Origin: Betaproteobacteria bacterium
GTDB taxonomy: Bacteria > Pseudomonadota > Gammaproteobacteria > Burkholderiales > SG8-39
DNA length: 64,000 nucleotides
Direction: 5' to 3'
Assembly: GCA_016713125.1 (NCBI GenBank)
Contig: JADJPT010000001.1
Location: 62,001 to 126,000, forward strand
The position numbers and the translations under genes were made by a program. The notes beneath the pieces were generated by a model that saw nothing but the letters and a program-made list of their open reading frames with translations, was not told where the DNA came from and ran no database searches. Below, one piece after another: positions 48,259 through 60,222 of this stretch (position 1 is its first letter; every line of letters begins with the position of its first letter).

Positions 48259-50917
48259 ATGCCAACCGCCCCTGCCGCCAGCGCATCGACCCCTGTCCAT
48301 TGGCACGCCTTTTCGCCGGAGCAGGCCGCTCAGCACTTGCAGGTCCGGGTCGAACAGGGTTTGAGCGATGCGGAGGTTGCGCACCGTCTGGCCGAGCACG
48401 GGGCGAATCGCCTGGCCGAGGCGCGGCGTCGCGGCCCGCTGAGGATCTTCTTCGGGCAGTTCGCGGACTTCATGATCGCGGTCCTTCTTGTTGCCGCGCT
48501 GGTATCCGGCCTGGTCGGCGAACCGGTCGACGCCGCGGCCATCGTGGTTATCGTGTTGCTCAACGCGGTCATCGGTTTTTTCCAGGAGTACCGCGCCGAG
48601 CAGGCGATGAACGCCTTGCGCAAGCTAGCCGCGCCCAATGCGCACGTGCGGCGCAATGGTCAATTGCTGGTGGTGCCGGCCGCCGAGCTGGTGCCTGGCG
48701 ATGTGGTGCTGCTGGAAGCCGGGGCCCTGGTTCCCGCCGATCTGCGTCTGACCGAATCGGCGCGCCTGCGCGTGGCCGAAGCGGCACTGACCGGGGAGTC
48801 TGAACCCGCCCACAAGTCCGTGAAGGCCCTGGAGGACCCGGCGCTCGGCGTCGCCGACCGCCGCAATCTGGCCTACAAGGGCACGGTGGTGGTCTATGGC
48901 CGGGGCGCGGGTCTGGTCGTGGCCACCGGCATGGCTACCGAGCTGGGTCGCATCGCCTCCCTGCTTTCCGGACAGGAGGCCGGGCGCACGCCGCTGCAGG
49001 CGAGGCTGGCGCGCTTCGGACAGCGACTTGCGATCGCGGTGCTGGCGGTCTGTGCGTTGATTTTCGCCGCCGGCCTGGTGCGCGGCGAACCGGTCCTGCT
49101 GATGTTCCTGACTTCGGTCAGCCTGGCGGTGGCGGCCATCCCCGAGGCGTTGCCGGCGGTGGTCGCCATCTCGCTCGCGCTGGGGGCGAACCGCATGGTG
49201 CGCAGGCATGCCCTGGTGCGCCGCCTGCCGGCCGTCGAGACGCTGGGGTCGGTGACCTACATCTGTTCGGACAAGACCGGAACCCTGACCCTCAACCGGA
49301 TGCGCGTCGAAGCATTCTGGATGCAGGGTCATCGGTACCCGGGGCAGGCGCGCGCCGATCCTGCGGCGTCCCGCGAGGGCAATTGGCCCGCCCTGCTGTC
49401 GGCGATGGCTCTGGTGAACGACGCCGTGCCGGTAAAGGACGCAGAGCCGTCGGGTGAGCCGACCGAAGTCGCGCTGCTGGAGTCCGCGCTGGCATCGGGT
49501 CTGGACTGGACCGCCCTCGTGCGCGACCACCCGCGCGTCGCCGAGTTGCCCTTCGACAGCGAGCGCAAGCGCATGGCCACCCTGCACCGCGAGGGAGCCG
49601 GGGTGGTTGCCTGGGTGAAGGGCGCGCCGGAATCGGTGCTGCCCCTGTGTCGTGCGCAGGCCGTCGCCCGGGGCGAGACGCCGTTCGACAGGGACGAAGC
49701 CTTGCGTGCGGCCGAGGCCATGGCCGCCGAGGGCCTGCGCGTGCTCGCGTTCGCGACGCGCCGCTTCGAGTCCAGGCCGAAGCGGGATGACGCGGCAGAG
49801 GAAGACCTGTTGTTCCTCGGACTGGTCGGCATGATCGACCCGCCGCGCGACGAGGCCGCGCAGGCGGTCGGCGAATGCAGCGAAGCGGGCATCGTTCCGG
49901 TCATGATCACCGGAGACCATCCTTCGACCGCGCGCGCGATCGCCGAGCGGCTGGGCATCCTCGCCCCCGGCGGCGAACTGCTGACCGGCACGCAACTGGC
50001 CGCGCTGACCGATCGCGAGCTGGCCGAGCGCGTGCGCAGCGTGCGCGTCTACGCGCGAGTCGACCCCGAGCAGAAGATCCGCATCGTCGCCGCCCTGCAG
50101 GCCGGCGGCGAGTGCGTGGCGATGACCGGCGACGGCGTCAACGACGCACCGGCCCTGAAGCGCGCCGACATAGGCGTGGCCATGGGCCTGGGCGGCACGG
50201 ACGTTGCGCGCGAGGCGTCTGACATGGTGCTGCTCGACGACAATTTCGCCACCATCGTGCAGGCCGTGCGCGAAGGGCGGCGCATCTTCGACAACATCCG
50301 CAAGTTCATCCGCTTCGCCATGACCGGCAACGCCGGCGAGATCTGGACCATCGTGCTGGCGCCCTTCCTGGGTCTGCCGATCCCGCTGCTGCCCATCCAC
50401 ATCCTCTGGGTCAACCTGGTGACCGACGGACTGCCCGGCCTGGCGCTGGCCGTCGAGCCCGCCGAACGGCGCGTCATGCAGCGCCCCCCGCGCCCGCCGG
50501 ACGAAAGCGTGTTCTCCGGCGGCATGTGGCAGCACATCGTGTGGGTGGGTCTGCTGATCGGCGCGGTTTCCCTGATTGCGAGCCTGGGCCACGGGGCACG
50601 GTGCACACGCGCAGAGCATGGTCTTCACCGTGCTTACGCTGGCCCAGCTCGCGCATGTGATGGCGATCCGCTCGGAAACCGAATCGCTGTTTGCGATCGG
50701 CGTGTTCTCCAACCGTCCCCTGCTGCTCACCGTCGTGGCCACCACGCTGCTGCAGCTGGCCACCCTCTACGTGCCGGCGCTGAACGAGATCTTCAGGACC
50801 GCGCCGCTGGACGCATGGGAACTGGCGCTGTGCTTCGTCCTGGCGGGGGTGGTGTTCTTCGGTGTCGAGGCGGAGAAATGGGCGGTGCGGCGCGGTTGGA
50901 TCTACCGCGCCGCCTGA
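48259..50917 (+). CDS. P2A-type cation-transporting ATPase (Ca2+-ATPase-like), frameshifted near C-terminus
   Basis: This is a SERCA/PMR1-like P-type ATPase, likely exporting Ca2+ or a similar cation. Signatures are TGES in the actuator domain, PEALP in helix M4, and the phosphorylated D338 in DKTGTLT. TGDGVNDAPALK is the hinge, GNAGE lies in M5 and NLVTDG in M6. The M4 E, M5 N/E and M6 N/D ligands of the SERCA sites are present. One extra G in the GGGG at 50594-50597 breaks the frame after SLIASLGHG; the rest (QSMVFTVLTLAQL to WIYRAA) is in the next frame. Corrected length is 885 residues. Confidence 0.88.
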
Positions 50918-50996
50918 ACTGCGGGAGCTGCGGGGTTGGTTGCGCTGCCGCGGGCCTGCCGCGCGCGAGGCGCCGCAGCCGGCCCCCGCGCACCGC

Positions 50997-51566
50997 TCAG
51001 CTCAGGCCGTCCAGGCCCTTCACGTCCTCGACGCGCAGGCCGCCGACGCGCGCATCGATGCGGCCGCGATTGGCGCCGGCCATGATCAGCGCGATCTCGC
51101 CGGCCGCCGGTGCGTCGTGCAGCGTGAGCGTGAATCCGTCGTAGAAGGAGCGCACGTAGAGGGCGTCCTTGTGCGCCAGCGGGATGTCGATCACGGTGCC
51201 TGGCGCACCGCGCTTGGTCATCGAGGAGATCCAGGCCTTGCCGCCGCCGACCGCGGAACGCACCGGTTCGGCGAAGGCCGTGGTCAGCAGGGCATTGACG
51301 TGCTCCTGCTCGCCGTTGCTGCCGACCACGCCGCCCTTGCCGTAGCTCAGCACCTTGTACGGGAGCATGGCCTCGACGAAGGCCTTGCCCATCTGGCGGC
51401 CGAGTTCGACGCTGGCATCGATCATTGGTTTGAGGTCCTCGACGCGGCGGCCGGCGCAGGGATTGTCGACCACGGCCACCACCGCGATCTTGCGCAGCGG
51501 CGCCTGCCCGTCCGGGGCCTCGGTGGTTTCGACGAAGCTCAGCCATTTCTTGATCTGTATGTTCAC
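50997..51566 (-). CDS. Amino acid synthesis family protein (DUF1185/AA_synth)
   Basis: This is a 189-residue protein of the DUF1185 family. Solved members have a chorismate-mutase-like fold and were proposed, on structural grounds only, to act in amino-acid metabolism. It starts with GTG at 51566 behind AGGAAAGGAA (MNIQIKKWLSFVETTEAPDG). Family-like blocks are AVVAVVDNPCAGR, SYGKGGVVGSNGEQEH and IDIPLAHKDALYVRSFYDG. It is the last gene of the MarR/flavin monooxygenase operon, 37 bases after the amidohydrolase. Its role may be to process a ring-opening product, which is inference. Confidence 0.85.
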   Translation of the reverse strand: MNIQIKKWLSFVETTEAPDGQAPLRKIAVVAVVDNPCAGRRVEDLKPMIDASVELGRQMGKAFVEAMLPYKVLSYGKGGVVGSNGEQEHVNALLTTAFAEPVRSAVGGGKAWISSMTKRGAPGTVIDIPLAHKDALYVRSFYDGFTLTLHDAPAAGEIALIMAGANRGRIDARVGGLRVEDVKGLDGLS

Positions 51567-51603
51567 GCGTTTTCCTTTCCTGGTCCGCAGAGGAAGAATC
51601 CGG

Positions 51604-52800
51604 TCAGTGGGCGGCGCCCGAGAAATCCTGCAGCACCTTGCAGGACGCCACGCGCACGCGCCGGATCGGCGCCGGGGTGTTGCGGCTCTTGCCGACGAAG
51701 CGCGGCACCCCGTCGGTGACCACTGCGCCGACCGCCGCGATGTCGCCGTTGCGCAGAGCATCCAGCGCATCCTTCTTGGAGCCGCCGACGCAGGCATCGA
51801 TGATCACCACGTCCGCGTCCTTGCCGGCCGCGAGGAAGCCCGAGTTGCGCCTGTAGACGCGCGCATTGTTGCCGGTGGCGGCGGCAATCGCCCATTCGAC
51901 CGGCATGTCGGTCAGGCTGGCCAGGTGCGTGATGGTGTACATCATGCCCAGCGGCATGATTCCGGAACCGGTGGGCGTGTCGGTGGCGATCAGGAAGCGG
52001 TCGAACTGATCGACCTTGCGCACCATGTCGCCCAGCAGCAGCGTGGTGCGCAGATTGCCCGCGGTGCAGACCTGCAGGGCGATGTTCGATTCGTTGACGA
52101 TGCGCGGGAAATCCTCGTCCGGCATGGCCACCGGGCCGCCGTTCACATGGAACGAGACGTCCGGCTGCATCTTGATCAGGTGGTCGGCCCAGATGCCCGA
52201 CGAGCCGGGTATCGAGGAGCCCCCGGTGTGCACCATCGAGATCATGCCGTGCTTGCGCGCCCAGGCGATCATCGGTGCGTAGTCGTACGGGGTCTTGACC
52301 GCGCCGAAGCCGGCCTTGGCCAGCCACACGCCCTTGGCGGCGATCTCGGCGAAATCGGCCTCGACCAGGCCGGGCTCGAGGATCACCGAGCCGGCCCAAA
52401 CGCGCATGCCGCCCGGGCGGTAGTGCTCGAAGCATTTCATCGCCGCGACCGCCAGCGCCTTCACGCCCTCGGGATCCTTGGGGCGGCCCGGCACATGCAC
52501 CTCGGAGGCGCTGATTGCCGTGGTCACACCGCCGTGCACGTAGCTCTCGAGGAAGCCCACGGTCTTCTGCCGCGGCGTGTAGTCGCCGAAGGTGTTGTGC
52601 ACCTGCGAGTCGATCAGGCCGGGGATCGCCGTGGCTCCATCGGCATCGATGACCACGTCGGCGGACTCGACGTCCTGCGCGGAAATGCTGCCGACGGCGC
52701 TGATCCTGCCGTCCTGCATGAGGATCGAGTCGCCCTTGGCGAACGCGTCCCTCCAGTCGCCGGTGACGATGCGACCGAGGTTGACGATGGCGGTTTTCAT
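51604..52800 (-). CDS. Enamidase-like amidohydrolase
   Basis: This 398-residue amidohydrolase-superfamily enzyme resembles, from memory of that sequence, enamidase of nicotinate fermentation, which hydrolyses a cyclic enamide lactam. Shared blocks include GDYTPRQKT, HGGVTTAIS, PGRPKDPEG, MVHTGGSSIPGSS, HVNGGPVAM and TDTPTGSG. Metal-site candidates are H68, H191, H218 and D274. The first histidine of the usual HxH pair is glutamine here (Q66-V-H68), so the metal centre may be altered. It begins 14 bases after the HpaB-like oxygenase gene. The substrate is unknown; hydrolysis of an enamide or lactam formed by the oxygenase is the inferred role. Confidence 0.8.
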   Translation of the reverse strand: MKTAIVNLGRIVTGDWRDAFAKGDSILMQDGRISAVGSISAQDVESADVVIDADGATAIPGLIDSQVHNTFGDYTPRQKTVGFLESYVHGGVTTAISASEVHVPGRPKDPEGVKALAVAAMKCFEHYRPGGMRVWAGSVILEPGLVEADFAEIAAKGVWLAKAGFGAVKTPYDYAPMIAWARKHGMISMVHTGGSSIPGSSGIWADHLIKMQPDVSFHVNGGPVAMPDEDFPRIVNESNIALQVCTAGNLRTTLLLGDMVRKVDQFDRFLIATDTPTGSGIMPLGMMYTITHLASLTDMPVEWAIAAATGNNARVYRRNSGFLAAGKDADVVIIDACVGGSKKDALDALRNGDIAAVGAVVTDGVPRFVGKSRNTPAPIRRVRVASCKVLQDFSGAAH

Positions 52801-52814
52801 GGGCGGGTGTCCTG

Positions 52815-54257
52815 TCAGGCAGCTTTGTTCATCGGGTTGGACTGGCGCTGGTAGGCGGCGAGCGTGGCGTCGGTCATGCCGGTGGCGGCCTGCCAGTCGT
52901 AGGTGCGGAAGCTGTGCCCGCTGGTGACAAACTGCGCCCCGGCATAGAACATCTCGTACTGCACGTGGCGCGAGGCGAACTCGCTGCCCACCGCATCCCA
53001 GGCGAGCTTGAGGAACTTGACCCGCTCCTCCGGCGACATGGCCGGCGAGATCTGCGTCTTGGCGATGATGGGCGCGATCTCCGGATTGTCGTAATCGGCC
53101 TGCGAGGAGGGCAGCATGATCAGTGCCCCGCCGGCCAGTTCGCGGATGGTCTGGATGAACTGGGGATACAGCTCCTGCGTGACCACCTGCGCGGTGTACA
53201 CCAGGTGGCGGCTGGGGATGTAATAGCCCTCGTACATGCTGCCGCCGGCCTCCAGCCCCAGCATCATGCTCTCGACCATGGCGGATTTCGCCGCCAGCCA
53301 GCCCAGCCGCTCGCGCACCGGCGGCATGTTGATCGTGCCTATGGTCTCGGTCAGGCGGCGCGCCATGCCCACCAGAAAGCGAAGTTTCACCGCCAGGCGG
53401 ATCTGTGCCTGGTAGTTCTGCATGATGTGCCCGGCGGTGTCGTGGAACTGGGCGCGGCACATGTCGGTGTCCTTGTGCACGAACACGCGCTCCCAGGGCA
53501 CCTTGACGTCGTCGAAGTAGATCACCGCGTCGTTCTCGTCGAATTGCGAGGACAGCGGATTGTCGAATCGTGACACGGCGTGAGCGCTCATCGGCAGAGC
53601 GCAGGAGAACGCCAGCTTCTCCTCGCCCGGTTTGAGCGGCTGCAGGTTGGCCACGAACACTTCATTGGCCATGATCGAGCTGGTGCCCAGCATCTTGGCG
53701 CCGCGGATGGTGATGCCCTCGGCATCCTCGTCGACGATGGCGGCCACCAGGTCCTCGCCGGCCTGCTCGCCCCAGTCCTTGGAGCGGTCGGCCTGCGGGT
53801 TGATGATCACGTAGGTCATGAACACGTCGTTGTCGCGCGCGTAGCGGTAGTAGTCCTGCATCGCCTGGGCGCGCTTTTCGCCGTGTTTGCGGAACACCGA
53901 CAGTCCCATGGCCTGGCCGATCAGCGCCGAGGCGACGTGATCCGGGGAGCGGCCCATGAAGCCGCAATGCAGCTCCGCCCAGGCGGTGAGCGCCTTGCGC
54001 CGTTCGACCATCTCGGCGTAGTTGCGCGGCATCTGCCAGGCCCGGTTGGCGCGCCGGCCCCCGCCGATGTCGTAGGTCATCAGTTCCTGGTTCTCGGGGC
54101 GCGCCTGGAAGTCGTACAGCGCGGCCGAGGAGTGCACGGAGTTGCGGTACGCCGGATGGGTGGTCACGTCGGCCACCAGCTGACCGTCGACGAACACGCG
54201 GCGTCCGTCCTTGAGCGATTGCAGATGCTGCTTTCCGTTCTTCACGTCGGCTGCCAT
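52815..54257 (-). CDS. HpaB-family two-component flavin-dependent monooxygenase, oxygenase subunit
   Basis: This 480-residue protein belongs to the 4-hydroxyphenylacetate 3-monooxygenase (HpaB, class D flavoprotein) family, which uses FADH2 from a separate reductase and has an acyl-CoA dehydrogenase fold. Typical parts are HPAYRNSVHSSAALYDFQ, RRKALTAWAELHCGFMGRSP, VIINPQADRSKDWGEQ and the C-terminal FASRHVQYEMFYAG. Members hydroxylate phenols, but others attack pyridines, pyrroles or other rings, so HpaB itself is not claimed. The ATG at 54257 follows GGGGAGAACGCC. The reductase gene lies immediately upstream and the amidohydrolase downstream. Confidence 0.88.
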   Translation of the reverse strand: MAADVKNGKQHLQSLKDGRRVFVDGQLVADVTTHPAYRNSVHSSAALYDFQARPENQELMTYDIGGGRRANRAWQMPRNYAEMVERRKALTAWAELHCGFMGRSPDHVASALIGQAMGLSVFRKHGEKRAQAMQDYYRYARDNDVFMTYVIINPQADRSKDWGEQAGEDLVAAIVDEDAEGITIRGAKMLGTSSIMANEVFVANLQPLKPGEEKLAFSCALPMSAHAVSRFDNPLSSQFDENDAVIYFDDVKVPWERVFVHKDTDMCRAQFHDTAGHIMQNYQAQIRLAVKLRFLVGMARRLTETIGTINMPPVRERLGWLAAKSAMVESMMLGLEAGGSMYEGYYIPSRHLVYTAQVVTQELYPQFIQTIRELAGGALIMLPSSQADYDNPEIAPIIAKTQISPAMSPEERVKFLKLAWDAVGSEFASRHVQYEMFYAGAQFVTSGHSFRTYDWQAATGMTDATLAAYQRQSNPMNKAA

Positions 54258-54292
54258 GGCGTTCTCCCCGGTTGGGTGGCTGTGATGGGTGC

Positions 54293-54776
54293 TCAGGCGG
54301 CGCCCGCGAGCTCGCGGTAGCCGCTGCGGAAGTAAAGGAGAGGCGACTCGTCGTGGGTGGCGTCCAGCGACACCACTTCGCCGATCAGGATCAGGTGGTC
54401 GCCGGCCTCGAAGCGCTGGAATATGCGGCAGTCGAAACTGGCCAGTGCCTCGTCGAACAGTACGCCACCGTGCGCCGCGGCGATGCGCGACGTCGTTCCA
54501 CTTGTCGCCGCCCGCGCGCGCGAAACGCGAGGAGAGTTCCGCCTGGCTGCGCTTGAGCAGATTGAGCGCGAAGCCCGGCGCGCGCTCGAAGGCGGCGAAG
54601 GAGCGCAGATGGCGGCCGGCGCAGAACGACACCAGCGGCGGGCGCAGCGACACGGAACTGAAGGAGTTCACGGTGATGCCGGCCGGCATCCCGTCCTCGC
54701 CCATCGTGGTGGCCACCGCCACCCCGGTGGGGAACAGGCCGAGCGCGTCACGGAAACTGCGTTCGTCGAAGCTCAT
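54293..54776 (-). CDS. Flavin reductase (HpaC-like), frameshifted as read
   Basis: This NAD(P)H:flavin oxidoreductase would supply reduced flavin to the adjacent monooxygenase. It begins MSFDERSFRDALGLFPTGVA and contains the flavin-binding GITVNSFSSVSLRPPLVSFC. One extra base in the stretch 54468-54476 breaks the frame after DKWNDVAHRRGA. The rest (LFDEALASFDCRIF, HLILIGEV, LLYFRSGYRELAG) continues in the next frame to the stop at 54293. Corrected length is 160 residues, normal for the family. The start overlaps the marR stop (ATGA). Confidence 0.85.
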
Positions 54777-55396
54777 GCGGCGGACTCCTCCAGGCGTTTG
54801 GCGATATTGCGCGAGGCGGGTTGCTCGAGCAGCCGCTGCAGGGCCAGCGCGGCGTCGCCGTTTGCGATCAGGCGGTTCATGATGTCGTGCAGAACCTCGA
54901 ACTCCCTGCGCGTCAGGCCGCCGAACTCGACGTCGTTGACCGAACGCTGCACGGGCGCCAGCCTGGCCAGCAGCGCATGCCCGGCCGGCGTGGTGCGCAG
55001 CAGGGCGCGTCGCGCATCGCGCGGGTCGCGCTCCTTGGCAAGCAGGCCCCGTTCGACCAGCTTGGCGACCTCGACGGCGATGAAGGCGCTGGACACGCGC
55101 AGGTGCTCGCACAGCGTCACCGAGCTCACGTCGCCGGCGACTTCCAGATGCCCGACCGAAATCAGGATCGTGTACTGCACGCCGGCCAGGCCGATGAAGG
55201 CGGCGTGGCCGTCGCGGATCGCCTCGTGGCGCGACTGGAAGGCAAAGAATGCATGCACCAGTTCGCGGAACCTGCGGTCGTCTTCGTCGACCAGCAGCTC
55301 CTTGCGGGAGACGGTCAGCGGCGCCTTGGTGGTTCTCGCGCGTCGGGAAACGGCTGCTCGCGACGCGTCGCGTGGCCGGCGGGTTTGCGGCGGCAT
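54773..55396 (-). CDS. MarR family transcriptional regulator
   Basis: This 207-residue winged-helix regulator has a basic N-terminal extension (about 30 residues rich in R/A/T). A dimerisation helix follows, then the recognition region VTLCEHLRVSSAFIAVEVAK and the wing ERDPRDARRALLRTT. MarR proteins usually repress their own operon until an aromatic ligand binds. It is the first gene of the operon with flavin reductase, HpaB-like oxygenase, amidohydrolase and DUF1185 protein, and a palindrome lies within its promoter. Confidence 0.93.
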   Translation of the reverse strand: MPPQTRRPRDASRAAVSRRARTTKAPLTVSRKELLVDEDDRRFRELVHAFFAFQSRHEAIRDGHAAFIGLAGVQYTILISVGHLEVAGDVSSVTLCEHLRVSSAFIAVEVAKLVERGLLAKERDPRDARRALLRTTPAGHALLARLAPVQRSVNDVEFGGLTRREFEVLHDIMNRLIANGDAALALQRLLEQPASRNIAKRLEESAA

Positions 55397-55423
55397 GCTG
55401 CCTCCAAGTCGGGAACTTGAGGC

Positions 55424-55452
55424 ATAATAACTAAGCTACTTAGCTAATACAA
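55424..55452 (-). promoter_or_regulatory. Promoter with embedded operator palindrome upstream of marR
   Basis: On the minus strand TTGTAT (55447-55452), a 17-base spacer and TATTAT (55424-55429) form a good sigma-70 promoter. The spacer is almost filled by an inverted repeat, TAACTAAG/CTTAGCTA with a 3-base centre (55428-55446, one mismatch). This is the size and placement expected for a MarR dimer site that blocks RNA polymerase. It lies 28 bases upstream of the marR start. Confidence 0.7.
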
Positions 55453-55493
55453 GGGGCGGCAACATGCGGGGCTGCGCGCCTGCCGCGCCGGCC

Positions 55494-55781
55494 TCAGACG
55501 CCGTCGGCGAGGACCAGGCGCGCGTTGGAGGCCTTGAGACGTATCGCCAGTGCGGGTGCGTACTCGGGCGAGTCGTAAAACCTGCGCGCCTGCTCCATGG
55601 TGGGGAACTCGATCACCGTCAGGCGCCTGGGGTTCCAGCCGCCCTCCTTCGAATCGACCGCGCCGCCGCGGATCAGGAAGCGGCCGCCATGCCTGGCCAC
55701 GGACTCCGGAACGATGCGCTTGTACTCCTCATAGGCCACCGCGTCGTGAATCTCGATATCGGCGATCAGATAGGCGGGCAT
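55494..55781 (-). CDS. DUF1330 domain-containing protein
   Basis: This 95-residue protein of the DUF1330 (dimeric alpha/beta barrel-like) family starts MPAYLIADIEIHDAVAYEEY, with a GGRFLIRGG block and VIEFPTMEQARRFYDSPEY. The function is unknown; the fold is related to small monooxygenase/EthD-like proteins. The ATG at 55781 has a GGAG site. It lies on the same strand downstream of DUF423, separated by a 9-bp inverted repeat. Confidence 0.9.
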   Translation of the reverse strand: MPAYLIADIEIHDAVAYEEYKRIVPESVARHGGRFLIRGGAVDSKEGGWNPRRLTVIEFPTMEQARRFYDSPEYAPALAIRLKASNARLVLADGV

Positions 55782-55805
55782 GTCGTGAATCTCCAAAATT
55801 GGAAT

Positions 55806-55836
55806 CAGGAAACCGTCTTCAGTCGCGGGTTTCCTG
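55806..55836 (-). repeat. Inverted repeat between DUF423 and DUF1330 genes
   Basis: CAGGAAACC (55806-55814) and GGTTTCCTG (55828-55836) form a perfect 9-bp inverted repeat with a 13-base spacer, 25-55 bases upstream of the DUF1330 start. There is no T-run, so it could be an operator or a weak terminator of the metH-DUF423 transcript. Confidence 0.5.
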
Positions 55837-55870
55837 TCAATTGAGATACTAGAATCTATATATTCAAGGT

Positions 55871-56256
55871 TCAGGCGCGCAACGCGGCCCAGACCAGCGC
55901 CGCCCAGCCGAGCAGGAAGGCCAGTCCGCCGATCGGGGTCACCGCGCCCAGCCAGCGCTCGCCCGACAGGGCCAGCGCGTACAGGCTGCCCGAGAACAGC
56001 AGGATGCCCGCCGCCATCAGCCACCCCGCGGTTCGCAACGCCGCCGAATCGGGCAGGTGCAGCACCGCCAGGCCGATCAGGACGAGGCCCAGCGCGTGAT
56101 AGAAGTGGTACTGCACGCCAGTCTGGTAGACGGCCAGCATGTCCACCGGCAGGCGCGATTTGAGGCCGTGTGCGCCGAAGGCGCCCAGCGCCACGGCCAG
56201 CAGCGCGGCTGCGCCGCCCAGCGCAAGAAACAGTTTGGCGGCGGCGGGGATCGGCG

Positions 56257-56260
<4 letters not shown>
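55871..56260 (-). CDS. DUF423 family membrane protein
   Basis: This 129-residue four-helix membrane protein of the DUF423/YgdD family has the family motif ALGAFGAHGLK near the N-terminus and VQYHFYHALGL in helix 2. The function is not known. Its ATG at 56260 overlaps the metH stop (ATGA), so it is translationally coupled to methionine synthase. Confidence 0.9.
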
Positions 56261-59983
<3,723 letters not shown>

Positions 59984-60001
59984 GATGGAACTCCGCAAAA
60001 C

Positions 60002-60120
60002 AAAAAACCCGTTCAGCTTGCGCCAGAAACGGGTTTTTTCGCTCGTCTCTTTAGCTGGATTTGTTTGTGCGCCGGACGGGGCGAGAAGCTCTCGTTCCGG
60101 CGGGCGCCCGCAAGCTGAAC
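60002..60120 (-). promoter_or_regulatory. metH leader: competing terminator and antiterminator (candidate attenuator or riboswitch)
   Basis: On the minus strand a strong terminator (AAAAAACCCGTT, 14-base loop, AACGGGTTTTTT; 60002-60039) ends 18 bases before the metH start. Its loop and the first three bases of its 3' arm read CGCAAGCTGAAC (60011-60022). This is perfectly complementary over 12 bases to GTTCAGCTTGCG located 5' of it (60109-60120). Between them lies a two-part hairpin, CGCCGGA/TCCGGCG (60070-60076, 60096-60102) with an inner CGAGA/TCTCG. The 12-bp pairing and the terminator would be knotted together, so they should exclude each other. I do not recognise the SAH-riboswitch core or the B12 box. 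Confidence 0.65.
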
Positions 60121-60155
60121 CACAAATCGGCGCCAACGCATTGCTTGGGAAAGGA

Positions 60156-60185
60156 ATTATCCCCGCCCTGGGCGGGCCGCGTCAA
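60156..60185 (-). promoter_or_regulatory. Sigma-70 promoter of metH
   Basis: On the minus strand TTGACG (60180-60185), 18 bases and GATAAT (60156-60161) predict a transcript starting near 60149. That gives a leader of about 165 bases before the TTG at 59983, long enough to include both halves of the attenuator. Confidence 0.65.
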
Positions 60186-60222
60186 CCTCGCAGGTACCCC
60201 GCACGTATAATCGGCGCCCCCG

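Noticed and set aside
59984..60160. SAH riboswitch or cobalamin riboswitch in the metH leader
   Set aside because: I looked for the SAH core (GAGGAGCGCUGC with a downstream CAGGCUCGG) and the B12 box and found neither. The element is therefore reported only as an unnamed attenuator.
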